Origin: Qipengyuania sp. HL-TH1
Lineage (GTDB): Bacteria; Pseudomonadota; Alphaproteobacteria; Sphingomonadales; Sphingomonadaceae
NCBI RefSeq assembly: GCF_036365825.1
Contig: NZ_CP142675.1
Span: 2,922,501-2,986,500, forward strand
Length of the DNA stretch: 64,000 nucleotides
Direction: 5' to 3'
A model generated the notes under the pieces. The model saw only the letters and a list, made by a program, of their open reading frames with translations. It had not been told where the DNA came from and searched no databases. The position numbers were made by a program, and so were the translations under genes. Shown here piece by piece: positions 1 through 8,623 of the stretch (position 1 is its first letter; every line of letters begins with the position of its first letter).

Positions 1-257
1 TTCTGCGTGCGGCAGACCATGTCCTTGAGCGTGTGATTGAGCGCGTGCCCGATATGCATGTCGCCATTGGCGTAGGGCGGGCCGTCGTGCAGCACGAAGG
101 TCTCGCGGCCGGCGCGCGCCTCGCGCAGCTGGCGGTAGAGCCCCTCCTCTTCCCAGCGCGCGGCAATCTTCGGCTCCTTTGCAGGGAGGCCGGCCTTCAT
201 GGGGAAATCGGTCTTGGGCAGGAAGACCGTGTCTCTGTAATCGCGCTTTTCGGACAT
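1..257 (-). CDS. ileS: Isoleucyl-tRNA synthetase, N-terminal part (runs off the window)
   Basis: Class I aminoacyl-tRNA synthetase that charges tRNA-Ile in the cytoplasm. Read on the minus strand from an ATG at 257, the first 85 residues include the segment [15 protein letters not shown], which contains the ATP-binding HIGH signature and the proline-rich stretch typical of IleS. The N-terminus ([20 protein letters not shown]) also matches the family: the TDFPM segment is a usual IleS start region. The rest of the gene lies beyond base 1. It is the last gene of the leftward cluster, separated from ribF by a 135-bp gap that carries a palindromic repeat. A ribF-ileS neighbourhood is common in proteobacteria. 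Confidence 0.95.
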   Translation of the reverse strand, partial: MSEKRDYRDTVFLPKTDFPMKAGLPAKEPKIAARWEEEGLYRQLREARAGRETFVLHDGPPYANGDMHIGHALNHTLKDMVCRTQ

Positions 258-301
258 ATAGGCGAGCCGTTAGGCCAAACCCGCCCCGCGATAAAGACTT
301 T

Positions 302-391
302 CGTCGCCCCTGCGCAGGCAGGGGCCCAGATAAGCTTGCGGAGTGCGTAAGGGTGAGATCAGCTGGACCCCTGCCTGCGCGGGGGTGACGG
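302..391. repeat. Dispersed palindromic (REP-like) repeat, copy 1
   Basis: Two imperfect inverted arms, CGTCGCCCCTGCGCAGGCAG at the left and the complementary arm ending GGGGGTGACG at the right, are separated by about 30 bases. The arms share the core CGTC-CCCC-GCGCAGGCAGGGG-CCAG. A second, diverged copy of the same design is at 47954-48036. It fills most of the ribF-ileS gap and would fold into a strong hairpin in the transcript. The family resembles widespread REP/BIME-type elements, but no transposase is nearby. Confidence 0.75.
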
Positions 392-392
392 G

Positions 393-1319
393 CTACGCCA
401 GCAGGCGCCTAGCCTCTTCGCAATCGTTATCTATCTGCGCGATCAGCGCATCGAGGCTGTCGAACTTGCCCTCGCCGCGCAGGAAATGGTGGAAGGCCAC
501 CTCGATCTCCTGCCCGTAGAGATCGCCGGAGAAGTCGAAGAAATAGGGCTCGAGCAATTCCTTGGGCGGGTCGAATTGCGGGCGCACGCCGATATTGGCC
601 GCGCCCTTCAGTTCCTGACCGGTGGCGAGCACGCGGCCCGTTACCGCGTAGATACCGTATTTGGGGCGCAGATAGTGTTCGACCGGCAGGTTGGCGGTGG
701 GATAGCCAATCTCGCGCCCGCGCTTGTCGCCATGCTGCACCACGCCGCGGATCGCGAAGGGGCGGGTCAGCAGCCGCGCGGCTTCCTGCGGGTCGCCATT
801 GCGCAGGGCATCGCGCACGCGGCTTGAGGATACGGGCGTACCTTCGTCCATCACCGGGGGCACTGCGCGCGCTTCGATCCCGCTGTCCTTGCCAAGGCTG
901 ACGAGCTTGTCGAAATTGCCGCCGCGCGCCTTGCCGAAAGTGAAATCCTCGCCGGTGACCACGCCCGCTACGCCGAGATGCTCGCCGAGCAGCTTATGGA
1001 CGAAATCCTCCGCCGTCGTGCCCGCCAGCGCGCCATCGAAATGGAACACCAGCATCGCGGTGGCGCCAGCGGCGAGATAGAGTTCCTGCCGCTGTTCGAG
1101 CGTGGTCAGGCGGAAGGGTTCGGCATCGGGCTTGAAATGGCGCACCGGATGCGGATCGAAGGTCGCGATGATCGAAGGGCGGCCTTCTTCGCGCGCCCAG
1201 CGAATCGCCTCGCCCGCCACCGCCTGGTGGCCGAGGTGGAAGCCGTCGAAATTGCCCAGTGCGACGATAGCGCCGCGCAGGCTTTCGGGCAGCTGCTCCC
1301 GATGGTCGAGAAACCTCAT
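393..1319 (-). CDS. ribF: Bifunctional riboflavin kinase / FAD synthetase
   Basis: Converts riboflavin to FMN and then to FAD. The 308-residue length is usual. The N-terminal nucleotidyltransferase domain carries GNFDGFHLGH (residues 22-31), the HxGH-type ATP site, followed by FTFGKARGGN and SSSRVRDAL. The C-terminal flavokinase domain carries GREIGYPTANL and ends in the usual helical segment. It starts inside the upstream dipeptidase stop (ATGA overlap at 1316-1319), so the two are translationally coupled. No FMN riboswitch is visible, as expected for an internal operon gene. Confidence 0.97.
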   Translation of the reverse strand: MRFLDHREQLPESLRGAIVALGNFDGFHLGHQAVAGEAIRWAREEGRPSIIATFDPHPVRHFKPDAEPFRLTTLEQRQELYLAAGATAMLVFHFDGALAGTTAEDFVHKLLGEHLGVAGVVTGEDFTFGKARGGNFDKLVSLGKDSGIEARAVPPVMDEGTPVSSSRVRDALRNGDPQEAARLLTRPFAIRGVVQHGDKRGREIGYPTANLPVEHYLRPKYGIYAVTGRVLATGQELKGAANIGVRPQFDPPKELLEPYFFDFSGDLYGQEIEVAFHHFLRGEGKFDSLDALIAQIDNDCEEARRLLA

Positions 1320-2497
1320 CCCGCACTCTCCAGTGGAACCAGCCCGGCGCGGATGACCCGCAGTGCATTGCCGCCCATTGCGGCGCGGATTTCATCTTCG
1401 CTAAAACCCTCGTCGAGCAGCGCCTGCGTCACCTGAAGCAAGTGCGCGGTGTCGAACCGCACTGTCGTGGCCCCGTCGTAATCGCTTCCCAGCGCGACAT
1501 GCTCGATCCCGACGAGGTCACGGACATGCTTCATCGCCTGCGCCGCCGAGCGCGGACTGGTGTCACAGACCGCCCCGTCCCAATAGCCAATCCCCACCAC
1601 GCCGCCGGTCTTCGCGACGCCGCGGAGCTCCGCATCGGTCAAATTGCGATTGACCTTGCAGGTCGCCTGCACCCCGCCATGGCTCGACACGACCGGGCGC
1701 TTTGCCATCGCCAGTACATCGGCAACGCATTCGTGGCTGCAATGCGCGATGTCGACGATCATCCCCATGCGCTCCATCCGGCCGACCACCTCGCGGCCCA
1801 TCGGCGTGAGGCCGCCCTTGTCGAGCCCGTGCATCGATCCGGCGAGTTCGTTGTCGAAGAAATGGGTGAGGCCCGCCATGCGCATCCCCGCGGCATAGAG
1901 CTTGTCGAGATTGTCGGGATCGCCCTCGAGGCTTTGCAGCCCTTCGGCGCTGAACAGCGCGCCGACCGGCTTGCGTCCACTGGCACGGCGGTCGAGGAGC
2001 CTGCGGATGTCGTCCGGATTCCACACCTGGTAAATCTCGTCGCGGCCGGTCTCGATTGCCGTCTCCAGCTTCTGTGCATGCCAGAGCGAGCGTTCGAGCA
2101 GGCTTCCCCATGTGCGCACCGGCTGGAGCTGCGCGATGGCGAGCAGGGTGATGTTGTCGCTATCGGCACTATTGGCGTCGTAATTCTGGTCCTTGGGGGT
2201 CTTGGTCACGCTCGAGAAGACCTGCAGCGCGACATTGCCTTCGCGTAAACGAGGCACGTCGACATGCCCGCGCCCCGCACGTTCGAGCAGGTCGCGCTTC
2301 CACAGGAGGGTATCCGAATGCAGATCGACGATGTCTAGCGTTGCGTGGAGAGCCTTGGCCTCGTCCGACACTTCGATCAGCGGCTCGCCATCGACCTCGT
2401 TCATCCCCCGCTCGACCACGCCGGGGGCGAAGGTGAAGAAAGCTGCCAGTGCGAGGACAACCACGCCGGCCAGGCCGAGAAGCAGCTTGCGCTTCAT
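1316..2497 (-). CDS. Membrane-anchored M19 family dipeptidase
   Basis: Renal-dipeptidase-type zinc metallopeptidase, 393 residues. The first 25 residues (MKRKLLLGLAGVVVLALAA) form a signal peptide or membrane anchor, so the enzyme acts in the periplasm. Zinc-site motifs follow in order: DLHSDT (HxD), SAEG, the histidines in DIAHCSHE, SSHGG and GSDYDG. The open frame extends upstream inside folA, but the hydrophobic N-terminus and the 4-bp ATGA overlap with folA fix the start at 2497. The natural substrate is unknown; the family cleaves dipeptides, including some with D-residues. It sits in a purine/folate/flavin operon without an obvious pathway link. Confidence 0.93.
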   Translation of the reverse strand: MKRKLLLGLAGVVVLALAAFFTFAPGVVERGMNEVDGEPLIEVSDEAKALHATLDIVDLHSDTLLWKRDLLERAGRGHVDVPRLREGNVALQVFSSVTKTPKDQNYDANSADSDNITLLAIAQLQPVRTWGSLLERSLWHAQKLETAIETGRDEIYQVWNPDDIRRLLDRRASGRKPVGALFSAEGLQSLEGDPDNLDKLYAAGMRMAGLTHFFDNELAGSMHGLDKGGLTPMGREVVGRMERMGMIVDIAHCSHECVADVLAMAKRPVVSSHGGVQATCKVNRNLTDAELRGVAKTGGVVGIGYWDGAVCDTSPRSAAQAMKHVRDLVGIEHVALGSDYDGATTVRFDTAHLLQVTQALLDEGFSEDEIRAAMGGNALRVIRAGLVPLESAG

Positions 2498-2973
2498 GCC
2501 GCGCGTTCCAGCGTGACGAAGCTGTAGGCGGGGTGTCCGTCCGTGCCCCCGAAGTCCTCGCGGCCAACCATTTCCCATCCCGGGCCGGGCGCGGGCATGA
2601 AAGTGTCGCCTGCGAAATCGGCGTGGATTTCGGTCAATTCGATCCGGTCGGCATGCGCGGCAAACACATCGAAGATCGCTGCCCCGCCGATCACCGCGAC
2701 GTCGTCGCTGTCCGCCAGCGCCAGCGCCTCCTCGACCGACCGCACGACCTCGGCGCCGGTCGAATCCCAGCGCTCGCGCCGGGTCAGCACGATATGGCGG
2801 CGCCCGGGCAGCAGGCCGGGCAGGCTTTCGAAGGTCTTGCGGCCCATGATCATCGGCTTGCCCATGGTCAGCGCCTTGAAGCGCTTGAGGTCGGCGGGCA
2901 GGTGCCACGGCAGCGCGCCGTCGCGGCCGATGCAGCCATTGGCGGCGCGGGCATAGATCAGGAACAGGCTCAC
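2494..2973 (-). CDS. folA: Dihydrofolate reductase
   Basis: NADPH-dependent reduction of dihydrofolate to tetrahydrofolate. The 159 residues match chromosomal DHFR. LPWHLPADLKRFKALT holds the active-site acidic residue and the substrate-binding helix, MGRKTFESLP is the cofactor-binding motif, and VIGGAAIFDVF is the second NADPH-binding glycine motif. It overlaps purK by 4 bp upstream and the dipeptidase by 4 bp downstream. Linkage to purE/purK makes sense because purine synthesis consumes formyl-tetrahydrofolate. Confidence 0.97.
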   Translation of the reverse strand: MSLFLIYARAANGCIGRDGALPWHLPADLKRFKALTMGKPMIMGRKTFESLPGLLPGRRHIVLTRRERWDSTGAEVVRSVEEALALADSDDVAVIGGAAIFDVFAAHADRIELTEIHADFAGDTFMPAPGPGWEMVGREDFGGTDGHPAYSFVTLERAA

Positions 2974-4028
2974 CGTTCGAGCCGGGTCACATGGCCCATC
3001 TTGCGCCCGGCGCGCACCTGGGCCTTGCCATAATCGTGCAGGTGCGTGTCGGGGGTGTCCAGGTGGCCGTGTGCCCCCTTTATGTCCTTGCCCACGATAT
3101 TGATCATGGTGACCGATTTCGCGGCCGTCGCAGTGTCGCCCAGCGGCAGTCCCGCGACCGCGCGGACATGGTTCTCGAACTGGCTGGTGATCGCGCCCTC
3201 GATCGTCCAGTGCCCCGAATTGTGGACCCGCGGGGCCATCTCGTTGAACACCGGTCCATTGCGCGTGGCGAAGAATTCGAGCGTCAGCACGCCGACATAG
3301 TCAAGCGCATCGGCAACCTGCCGGGCGAGGTCGCGCGCCGCCTCGACCTGCGCCTCGATCGGTTCGCCCGCGGGCAGCGTCGAGGTAGCGAGCACCCCGT
3401 TCTCGTGGCTGTTGCGCGGCGAATCCCAGAAGCGGATCGCGCCATCCTGCGCGCGCACGAGGATCACCGAGAACTCGGCTTCGAACTCGACGAAGGCCTC
3501 GTACACCAGCGGCGTCTCGGGCAGGCTCAGCCCCGCGACATCGCGGTCCGAACCGATCCGCCACTGGCCCTTGCCGTCATAGCCATCGCGCCGCGTCTTG
3601 AGGATGCCGGGCACCCCCAGCCGATCGACCGCGGCTTCGAGATCGGCGCGCGAATCGACCCGCGCATACGCCGCGGGCCGTCCGCCGAGATCCTCGACGA
3701 AGCGCTTTTCCGCCAACCGGTCCTGCGCGGTCTCGAGCGCGCGGGGATGGGGGAAGATACGGCCGGCGGGCATGGCCTGCGCGGTCGGGACGGGGACGTT
3801 CTCGAATTCCCAGGTCACCACATCGCATTGCGCGGCGAAGGCGGCGAGCGCCGCGTTGTCGTCCCACTTGTTGTGGAACACATCGTCGCACACCTGGCTC
3901 ACCACATTGTCGCCTTCGGGAGCGTAAGCAATGCAGCGATAGCCCAACTGCGCCGCGCTCATGGCCATCATCCGGCCAAGCTGGCCGCCCCCGAGGATCC
4001 CGATCGTACCGCCGCGCCCCAGCATCAA
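2970..4028 (-). CDS. purK: 5-(carboxyamino)imidazole ribonucleotide synthase
   Basis: ATP-grasp enzyme that carboxylates AIR to N5-CAIR with bicarbonate and ATP in purine synthesis. The 352 residues begin with the biotin-carboxylase-like N-domain ([12 protein letters not shown]). The central ATP-grasp fold includes [13 protein letters not shown] and [12 protein letters not shown], and the metal site is [15 protein letters not shown]. It overlaps purE by 4 bp (ATGA), and the pair form the standard two-step PurK-PurE route. Confidence 0.97.
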   Translation of the reverse strand: MMLGRGGTIGILGGGQLGRMMAMSAAQLGYRCIAYAPEGDNVVSQVCDDVFHNKWDDNAALAAFAAQCDVVTWEFENVPVPTAQAMPAGRIFPHPRALETAQDRLAEKRFVEDLGGRPAAYARVDSRADLEAAVDRLGVPGILKTRRDGYDGKGQWRIGSDRDVAGLSLPETPLVYEAFVEFEAEFSVILVRAQDGAIRFWDSPRNSHENGVLATSTLPAGEPIEAQVEAARDLARQVADALDYVGVLTLEFFATRNGPVFNEMAPRVHNSGHWTIEGAITSQFENHVRAVAGLPLGDTATAAKSVTMINIVGKDIKGAHGHLDTPDTHLHDYGKAQVRAGRKMGHVTRLER

Positions 4029-4519
4029 TCGACGGGACGCTCGGTCACGGCGGCACTGCGTGCAGCGCGCCAGTCCTGCAGTCGCTGCGCCAGCGCGGTA
4101 TCGTGCGTGGCAAGGATCGCCGCGGCGAGCAGGCCGGCATTGGTCGCCCCCGCCTTGCCGATGGCTAGCGTGCCAACCGGCACCCCGGCGGGCATCTGGA
4201 CGATCGACAGCAGGCTGTCCTCGCCCGACAGCGCCTTCGACTTCACCGGTACGCCGAGCACGGGCACATGCGTGAGCGCGGCAATCATGCCGGGGAGGTG
4301 CGCTGCACCGCCGGCCCCCGCGATGATCACCTCGAAGCCCGCGGCAGCCGCGCCCTTGGCGAAATCATACATCCGGTCGGGCGTGCGATGCGCGGAGACG
4401 ATGCGCACATCGGCGGCGACCCCGAGCTCGCCGAGCACTTCGGCGGCGCAGGTCATGGTCTCCCAATCCGACTGGCTGCCCATCACGACCGCGACCTTGG
4501 CGTTTCCCGCAGCCGTCAT
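4025..4519 (-). CDS. purE: N5-carboxyaminoimidazole ribonucleotide mutase
   Basis: Class I PurE, converting N5-CAIR to CAIR. It has 164 residues, with the phosphate-binding GSQSDWETM near the N-terminus, the active-site SAHRTPDRM, and the glycine-rich [11 protein letters not shown]. It lies one base after the gpmA stop and overlaps purK by 4 bp, so it is co-transcribed with both. Confidence 0.98.
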   Translation of the reverse strand: MTAAGNAKVAVVMGSQSDWETMTCAAEVLGELGVAADVRIVSAHRTPDRMYDFAKGAAAAGFEVIIAGAGGAAHLPGMIAALTHVPVLGVPVKSKALSGEDSLLSIVQMPAGVPVGTLAIGKAGATNAGLLAAAILATHDTALAQRLQDWRAARSAAVTERPVD

Positions 4520-4520
4520 C

Positions 4521-5207
4521 TCAGCTATCCTTCAGATAATAGCGTTCGCCCGCCACTTGCGTGCCGTCGAATTCGTAGATGATCGGCTGACCGGTGGGAA
4601 TCTCGAGCCCGGTAATCTCGTCGTCCGAGATGTTCGACAGGTGCTTGACCAGCGCGCGCAGCGAATTGCCGTGCGCGGAAATGATCACCGTCTCGCCCTT
4701 GCCGAGCTGCGGCAGGATCGCTTCTTCCCAATAGGGCAGCACGCGTTCGATGGTGAGCTTGAGGCTTTCGGTACGCGGGACGTCGATCCCGGCGTAGCGC
4801 GGGTCGTCCGCCAGGTCGAAGGTACTCCCCGGCTCGAGCTCGGGCGGCGGCACGTCGAAGCTGCGGCGCCAGATATGCACCTGCTCGTCGCCATGACGCT
4901 CGCGCGTTTCCTGCTTGTTGAGGCCGGTCAGCCCGCCATAATGGCGCTCGTTGAGATGCCAGTCGCGCGTCACCGGGATCCACAGCCGGTCGCAGGCTTC
5001 GAGCGCGATATTGAGCGTCTTGATCGCGCGCTTCTGGACGCTGGTGAAAGCAAGTGTGGGCAGGACGCCCCTGGCCTTCATCAGTTCACCCGCTTCGCGC
5101 GCCTCGACCTCGCCCTTTTCGGTCAGATCGACATCCCACCAGCCGGTGAAGCGGTTGGCGAGGTTCCACTCGCTTTGCCCGTGACGGACGAGGATCAGCT
5201 TGGACAC
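4521..5207 (-). CDS. gpmA: 2,3-bisphosphoglycerate-dependent phosphoglycerate mutase
   Basis: Interconverts 3- and 2-phosphoglycerate. The 228 residues show the histidine-phosphatase start [10 protein letters not shown] with the catalytic histidine, then [22 protein letters not shown] with the second-shell glutamate and histidine, and the second catalytic histidine in [10 protein letters not shown]. It is an unusual partner for purEK, but the spacing of one base shows one transcript. A short conserved gene precedes it by 37 bases. Confidence 0.97.
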   Translation of the reverse strand: MSKLILVRHGQSEWNLANRFTGWWDVDLTEKGEVEAREAGELMKARGVLPTLAFTSVQKRAIKTLNIALEACDRLWIPVTRDWHLNERHYGGLTGLNKQETRERHGDEQVHIWRRSFDVPPPELEPGSTFDLADDPRYAGIDVPRTESLKLTIERVLPYWEEAILPQLGKGETVIISAHGNSLRALVKHLSNISDDEITGLEIPTGQPIIYEFDGTQVAGERYYLKDS

Positions 5208-5244
5208 TGGGAGGCTCCCGTAATTCCCCTAGGAGCAAGGCGCG

Positions 5245-5388
5245 TTAGCTGCCCGCATCGTCCTTGGAAAGGGGGTGCGCGTCCGATTCGCGCATTTCGC
5301 GGCCCTGCGCTTTGCGGCGGCGCAGGTTCTCGCGAAGTTTCGCGGCAAGGCGCTCCTCGCGGGTCATTTCGTCTTTTTCAGCGGCCAT
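5245..5388 (-). CDS. Small basic/charged conserved protein (47 residues)
   Basis: A 47-residue protein starting at an ATG at 5388 (MAAEKDEMTREERLAAKLRE) and rich in Arg, Lys and Glu. The middle segment REERLAAKLRENLRRRKAQ is predicted to be an amphipathic helix. Small proteins with this motif recur in alphaproteobacteria, as far as I recall, but I know of no assigned function. A longer reading from 5472 is possible, but its extra N-terminus does not look coding. It is first in the leftward purine operon, 37 bases before gpmA, and divergent from tRNA-Thr. Confidence 0.7.
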   Translation of the reverse strand: MAAEKDEMTREERLAAKLRENLRRRKAQGREMRESDAHPLSKDDAGS

Positions 5389-5429
5389 GGCGCAACTCTT
5401 CGGCAAAACGCGCGCGATAAGCAACCTAA

Positions 5430-5457
5430 GGTTGACTTCTCCCGCGTCTCTGCCAAT
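5430..5457 (+). promoter_or_regulatory. Candidate sigma-70-type promoter for tRNA-Thr
   Basis: TTGACT at 5430-5435 and CAATAG at 5452-5457 are separated by 16 bases and lie 43 bases before the mature tRNA 5' end. The -35 is strong and the -10 is weak. No other good hexamer pair is seen in the 112-bp gap. Confidence 0.4.
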
Positions 5458-5500
5458 AGCGCGCGCCTCCACTCCGCGACGCCGTTCGCGGGCACCATGT

Positions 5501-5575
5501 GCTGCTGTAGCTCAGTGGTAGAGCGCACCCTTGGTAAGGGTGAGGCCGGGAGTTCAATCCTCCCCAGCAGCACCA
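5501..5575 (+). tRNA. tRNA-Thr (anticodon GGT)
   Basis: A full cloverleaf can be drawn. The acceptor stem is GCTGCTG/CAGCAGC with a discriminator A and an encoded CCA. The D-arm is GCTCAGTGGTAGAGC. The anticodon stem is CACCC/GGGTG around loop TTGGTAA with anticodon GGT. The T-arm loop is GTTCAATCC. It reads threonine codons ACC/ACU and is transcribed divergently from the 47-residue gene. Confidence 0.97.
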
Positions 5576-5638
5576 TTTTTCACAGAGAAATGGTTTCCCG
5601 GTTGCGGGCTGTTCGCCCCGCTTGGAAAGCGGGACGCG

Positions 5639-6535
5639 CTAGGTCGTGCGTTCGGACTTGTCCTGCGCATTGGTCCCCTTGATCATCTCGCGCATCGCGC
5701 TCCATTGCTCGTCGCCCATGTCCTTGAGTGCGCCGTAGAAACTGCCGCCGTGCGCCTTGTAGCCGGCACCGTCGATGGCAATCGTCTCGCCATTGATCCA
5801 TTCCGCACCGGGCCCCATCAGGAACACCGCCAGATTGGCCAGCTCGTGCATTTCGCCATGGCGGCCCATCGGGTTCATATCGTCCTGCGAATTGCCGCCG
5901 CGACCACCGGGCGACAGCCGCGCGCTCATCCCGTCGGTGGGGAACAGCCCCGGCGCGATGGCATTGAAACGCAGGCCGTGACGGCCCCATTCGACCGCGA
6001 GGCTCTGCGTCATCACATTGAGCCCCGCCTTGCTCATCGCGCTCGGCACCACGAACGGGCCGCCATTCCATACCCAGGTGGTGAGGATGGAGAGGAAGTT
6101 CGCGCGGCGCCCCTCCTCGATCAGCCGCTTGCCGATATCGAGCGTGACATAGAAGCTGCCGCGAAAGACGATATCGCTGATCGCATTGAATCCGTTCACC
6201 GAGAGGTCTTCGGTCCGGCTGATGAAATTGCCTGCGGCATTGTTGACCACGCCGGTCAGCGGTCCGTGCTCCCAGATCGCATCGACCATGGCATGGATCG
6301 CGTCGGGATCGCGGATATCGCAGGCATGGCCGACCAGCGTGCCGGCGTGGCGCCCGGTCAGCTCCGCCGCGGTTTCATCGAGCTTGCCCTGGCGGCGTCC
6401 GCAGATGTGCACCTCGGCGCCCAGCTTGAGGAAGGCCTCGGCCATGACGCGGCCCAGCCCGGTCCCGCCCCCGGTGACGAGAATGCGCTCGCCCTCCATC
6501 AGCCCGTCGCGAAACATCAGTTGCGAAATATCCAT
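5639..6535 (-). CDS. SDR family oxidoreductase, 2,4-dienoyl-CoA reductase-like
   Basis: Classical short-chain dehydrogenase of 298 residues with the cofactor motif TGGGTGLG and the NNAAG motif. The usual YxxxK pair is not present; the region reads VVPSAMSKAGL, so the lysine is kept but the tyrosine is replaced. That pattern is known from 2,4-dienoyl-CoA reductase relatives, together with the LAVEWG and FNAIAPG segments seen here. The best guess is a reductase of unsaturated fatty acyl-CoA. The start at 6535 is preceded by a strong AGGGAGAGGG; an in-frame ATG at 6562 is less likely. Confidence 0.85.
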   Translation of the reverse strand: MDISQLMFRDGLMEGERILVTGGGTGLGRVMAEAFLKLGAEVHICGRRQGKLDETAAELTGRHAGTLVGHACDIRDPDAIHAMVDAIWEHGPLTGVVNNAAGNFISRTEDLSVNGFNAISDIVFRGSFYVTLDIGKRLIEEGRRANFLSILTTWVWNGGPFVVPSAMSKAGLNVMTQSLAVEWGRHGLRFNAIAPGLFPTDGMSARLSPGGRGGNSQDDMNPMGRHGEMHELANLAVFLMGPGAEWINGETIAIDGAGYKAHGGSFYGALKDMGDEQWSAMREMIKGTNAQDKSERTT

Positions 6536-6623
6536 TACCCTCTCCCTGTTGGCGTGAGGCATAGCGCAGGTCGGCGGCGAAACTAGATTGAATCGCGGCG
6601 CTGTATTGCCTAGCTATAACGGT

Positions 6624-7091
6624 ATGGACCAATCCGACGACCTCACCCCGCTCGACCCGGCCTATAAATCGCTTCTGCGTGTCCAGCTGGCGATCGCAGC
6701 GCTGGTCTTGCTGGTTGCGGCGACGATTGCCGAGATCGCGATCCCGGGCTGGACCGGCGCCGTGTGGATCCCGGCGTTGGCAGTGATCGCCTATGCGCTG
6801 ATCCGCGTGCCGCTGCGGCGTTACAATGCGCGCGGTTATTCGCTGGCCGGGGAACGGTTGCGGGTGGTGCGCGGAGTGTTCTTTCGTGCCGATACGGTGG
6901 TCCCCTTTGGCCGGGTGCAGCATATCGATGTCGGTCAGGGACCGCTCGAGCGGGCCTTCGGTCTCGCGACGCTCACGGTGCATACCGCAGGCACGCATAA
7001 CGCCTCGGTGTCGCTGCCCGGGCTGAAGCATGCGGATGCCACCGCCATGCGCGAGGATATCCGCGCCGCCATCAGGCGCGATCCGCGGTGA
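6624..7091 (+). CDS. PH domain-containing membrane protein, YdbS-like
   Basis: A 155-residue protein with two hydrophobic segments (about residues 20-60) followed by a bacterial PH-like domain (bPH2/DUF304 type). The RVVRGVFFRADTVVPFGRVQHIDV core is the typical bPH2 pattern. It overlaps the next gene by 4 bp (GTGA), giving the two-gene YdbS-YdbT arrangement seen in many bacteria. The role of such pairs is uncertain; a membrane-stress or export link has been proposed for Gram-positive versions. The start at 6624 is chosen because upstream residues look non-coding. Confidence 0.88.
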   Translation: MDQSDDLTPLDPAYKSLLRVQLAIAALVLLVAATIAEIAIPGWTGAVWIPALAVIAYALIRVPLRRYNARGYSLAGERLRVVRGVFFRADTVVPFGRVQHIDVGQGPLERAFGLATLTVHTAGTHNASVSLPGLKHADATAMREDIRAAIRRDPR

Positions 7092-8623
7092 GCGAGGAAC
7101 CCGCCGCAACCCCGCTCCGGACCGACCCGCGCACTTTCGCAGTGCGTGCGGCCTCGCTGGTCGGTCAGCTGGTCCTCCCGATCATCGTCGGCGGGTTCGC
7201 GATTCTCGACAGGGGCGATTTCGACGATGTCATCGTCTACTTCCTCCCGCTGGTTATCGTCGCGATCGGACTCAACCTGCTGTTCGCCTATCTGCGCTGG
7301 AGCCGCCTGACCTATACTGTCGGAGCCGCGGATATTCGCGTCGATAGCGGCGTGCTCTCGCGCTCCGCCCGCTCGGTGCCCTATGAGCGGATCCAGGACG
7401 TGAGCCTCGAGCAGAAGCTCTTGCCGCGATTGTTCGGGCTGGTCGAGGTCAAGTTCGAAACCGGCGCGGGCGGCGGTGACGACCTCAAGCTGGCCTATGT
7501 GCCCGAGAGCGAGGGCGAACGACTGCGCGAGCTGGCGCGAAGCCGGCGCGAAGGAATTGGTGCCGCACCCGTCGATGGCGCGGCCACGCCTCTGCCGGAG
7601 GAGAGTGCCCGATTGCTCTTCGCCATGTCGCCCAGTCGCGTGGTCACCTTCGGCCTGTTCGAGTTTTCGCTCGCGGTCGTGGCGGTGGCTGCCGGCCTCG
7701 CGCAGCAGTTCGATTTCATCCTGCCGTTCGAGGTCTGGGACTGGCGCGCCTGGCGCGAACAACTGGCCGGACCGGGGCAGTGGCTGGCGGGACTGGGTTT
7801 CCTCGCCCAATTCGTCGGGGCCATCATTGCGGTCGGGTCGCTGGCGCTGATCGGTGTTCTGACCGGTGTGATCAGGACGGTCCTGCGCGAATGGAATTTC
7901 CGGCTCGAACGTACCGACAAGGGCCTTCGGCGCCGGCGCGGGCTGCTTACCCGGACCGACCTCGTCATGCCCGTGCACCGGGTTCAGGCGCTACGGATCA
8001 AGACCGGTTTCCTGCGCCGCCTGTTCGGCTGGCACACGCTCAAGGTCGTTAGCCTCGCAAGCGACAGCGGTTCCGCCAATCACGAGGCGGTGCCATTTGC
8101 GCAGATGGACGAGATCGCGCCGGTTGTCGGCGAAACCGGGTTCGCGCTGCCGGGCCCGGACGTCGCATGGACCCGCGCGGCACCGGCTTACCGGATCGAC
8201 AACTTCCTCATGGGTTTTGTAGTCCTCCTCGTGATCGCGGGTGTCGCGGCGGCGCTGGGCCGCTGGGAACTGGCGCTGCTTCCGCCGGTCATCGGGGGCG
8301 TCTGGATCGGGTTGCACGAATATCTGTCCTGGCGCTGGAGCCGCCACGCGCTCGACGCACGCCAGCTGTACTCGCGGCGCGGCTGGTTTGCGCCAAGCCT
8401 CGCGATCGGCTCACGACGCAAGCTGCAATCGGTCGATATCGTTCGCCACCCGCTAGCGCGCCTGCGCGGCTATGCGGATCTTCATTTCGGACTGGCAGGT
8501 GGTCGCTTGTGCATGCGCGGACTGGCGCTGGCAGATGCCCGGCGCATCCGCGATAGTGTGCTCGACAGCATGGCCGAGCAGGACTTCTCCGAAATCGTCG
8601 ACGGGGCGCCGCGCGAAGCCTAG
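7088..8623 (+). CDS. PH domain-containing membrane protein, YdbT-like (tandem bPH2)
   Basis: A 511-residue multi-pass membrane protein that starts with GTG inside the YdbS-like stop. It has paired hydrophobic segments near residues 25-60, 190-215, 235-270 and 380-420. Three PH-like repeats share a pattern: VDSGVLSRSARSVPYERIQDV, RRRGLLTRTDLVMPVHRVQAL, and SRRGWFAPSLAIGSRRKLQSV. It is a paralogous extension of the smaller partner, and the two probably form a membrane complex. Its 3' end overlaps the convergent acetyltransferase by 4 bases. Confidence 0.88.
   Translation: MSEEPAATPLRTDPRTFAVRAASLVGQLVLPIIVGGFAILDRGDFDDVIVYFLPLVIVAIGLNLLFAYLRWSRLTYTVGAADIRVDSGVLSRSARSVPYERIQDVSLEQKLLPRLFGLVEVKFETGAGGGDDLKLAYVPESEGERLRELARSRREGIGAAPVDGAATPLPEESARLLFAMSPSRVVTFGLFEFSLAVVAVAAGLAQQFDFILPFEVWDWRAWREQLAGPGQWLAGLGFLAQFVGAIIAVGSLALIGVLTGVIRTVLREWNFRLERTDKGLRRRRGLLTRTDLVMPVHRVQALRIKTGFLRRLFGWHTLKVVSLASDSGSANHEAVPFAQMDEIAPVVGETGFALPGPDVAWTRAAPAYRIDNFLMGFVVLLVIAGVAAALGRWELALLPPVIGGVWIGLHEYLSWRWSRHALDARQLYSRRGWFAPSLAIGSRRKLQSVDIVRHPLARLRGYADLHFGLAGGRLCMRGLALADARRIRDSVLDSMAEQDFSEIVDGAPREA

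Noticed and set aside
2991-5420. Plus-strand open frame of about 809 codons antisense to purK, purE and gpmA
   Set aside because: It is a mirror of three well-conserved genes on the other strand and its product resembles no protein. Long antisense frames are common in GC-rich DNA.
5617-5633. CCCGCTT-GGA-AAGCGGG stem after the minus-strand SDR gene as a terminator
   Set aside because: No T-run follows on the minus strand, and on the plus strand it is only a short stem after tRNA-Thr.
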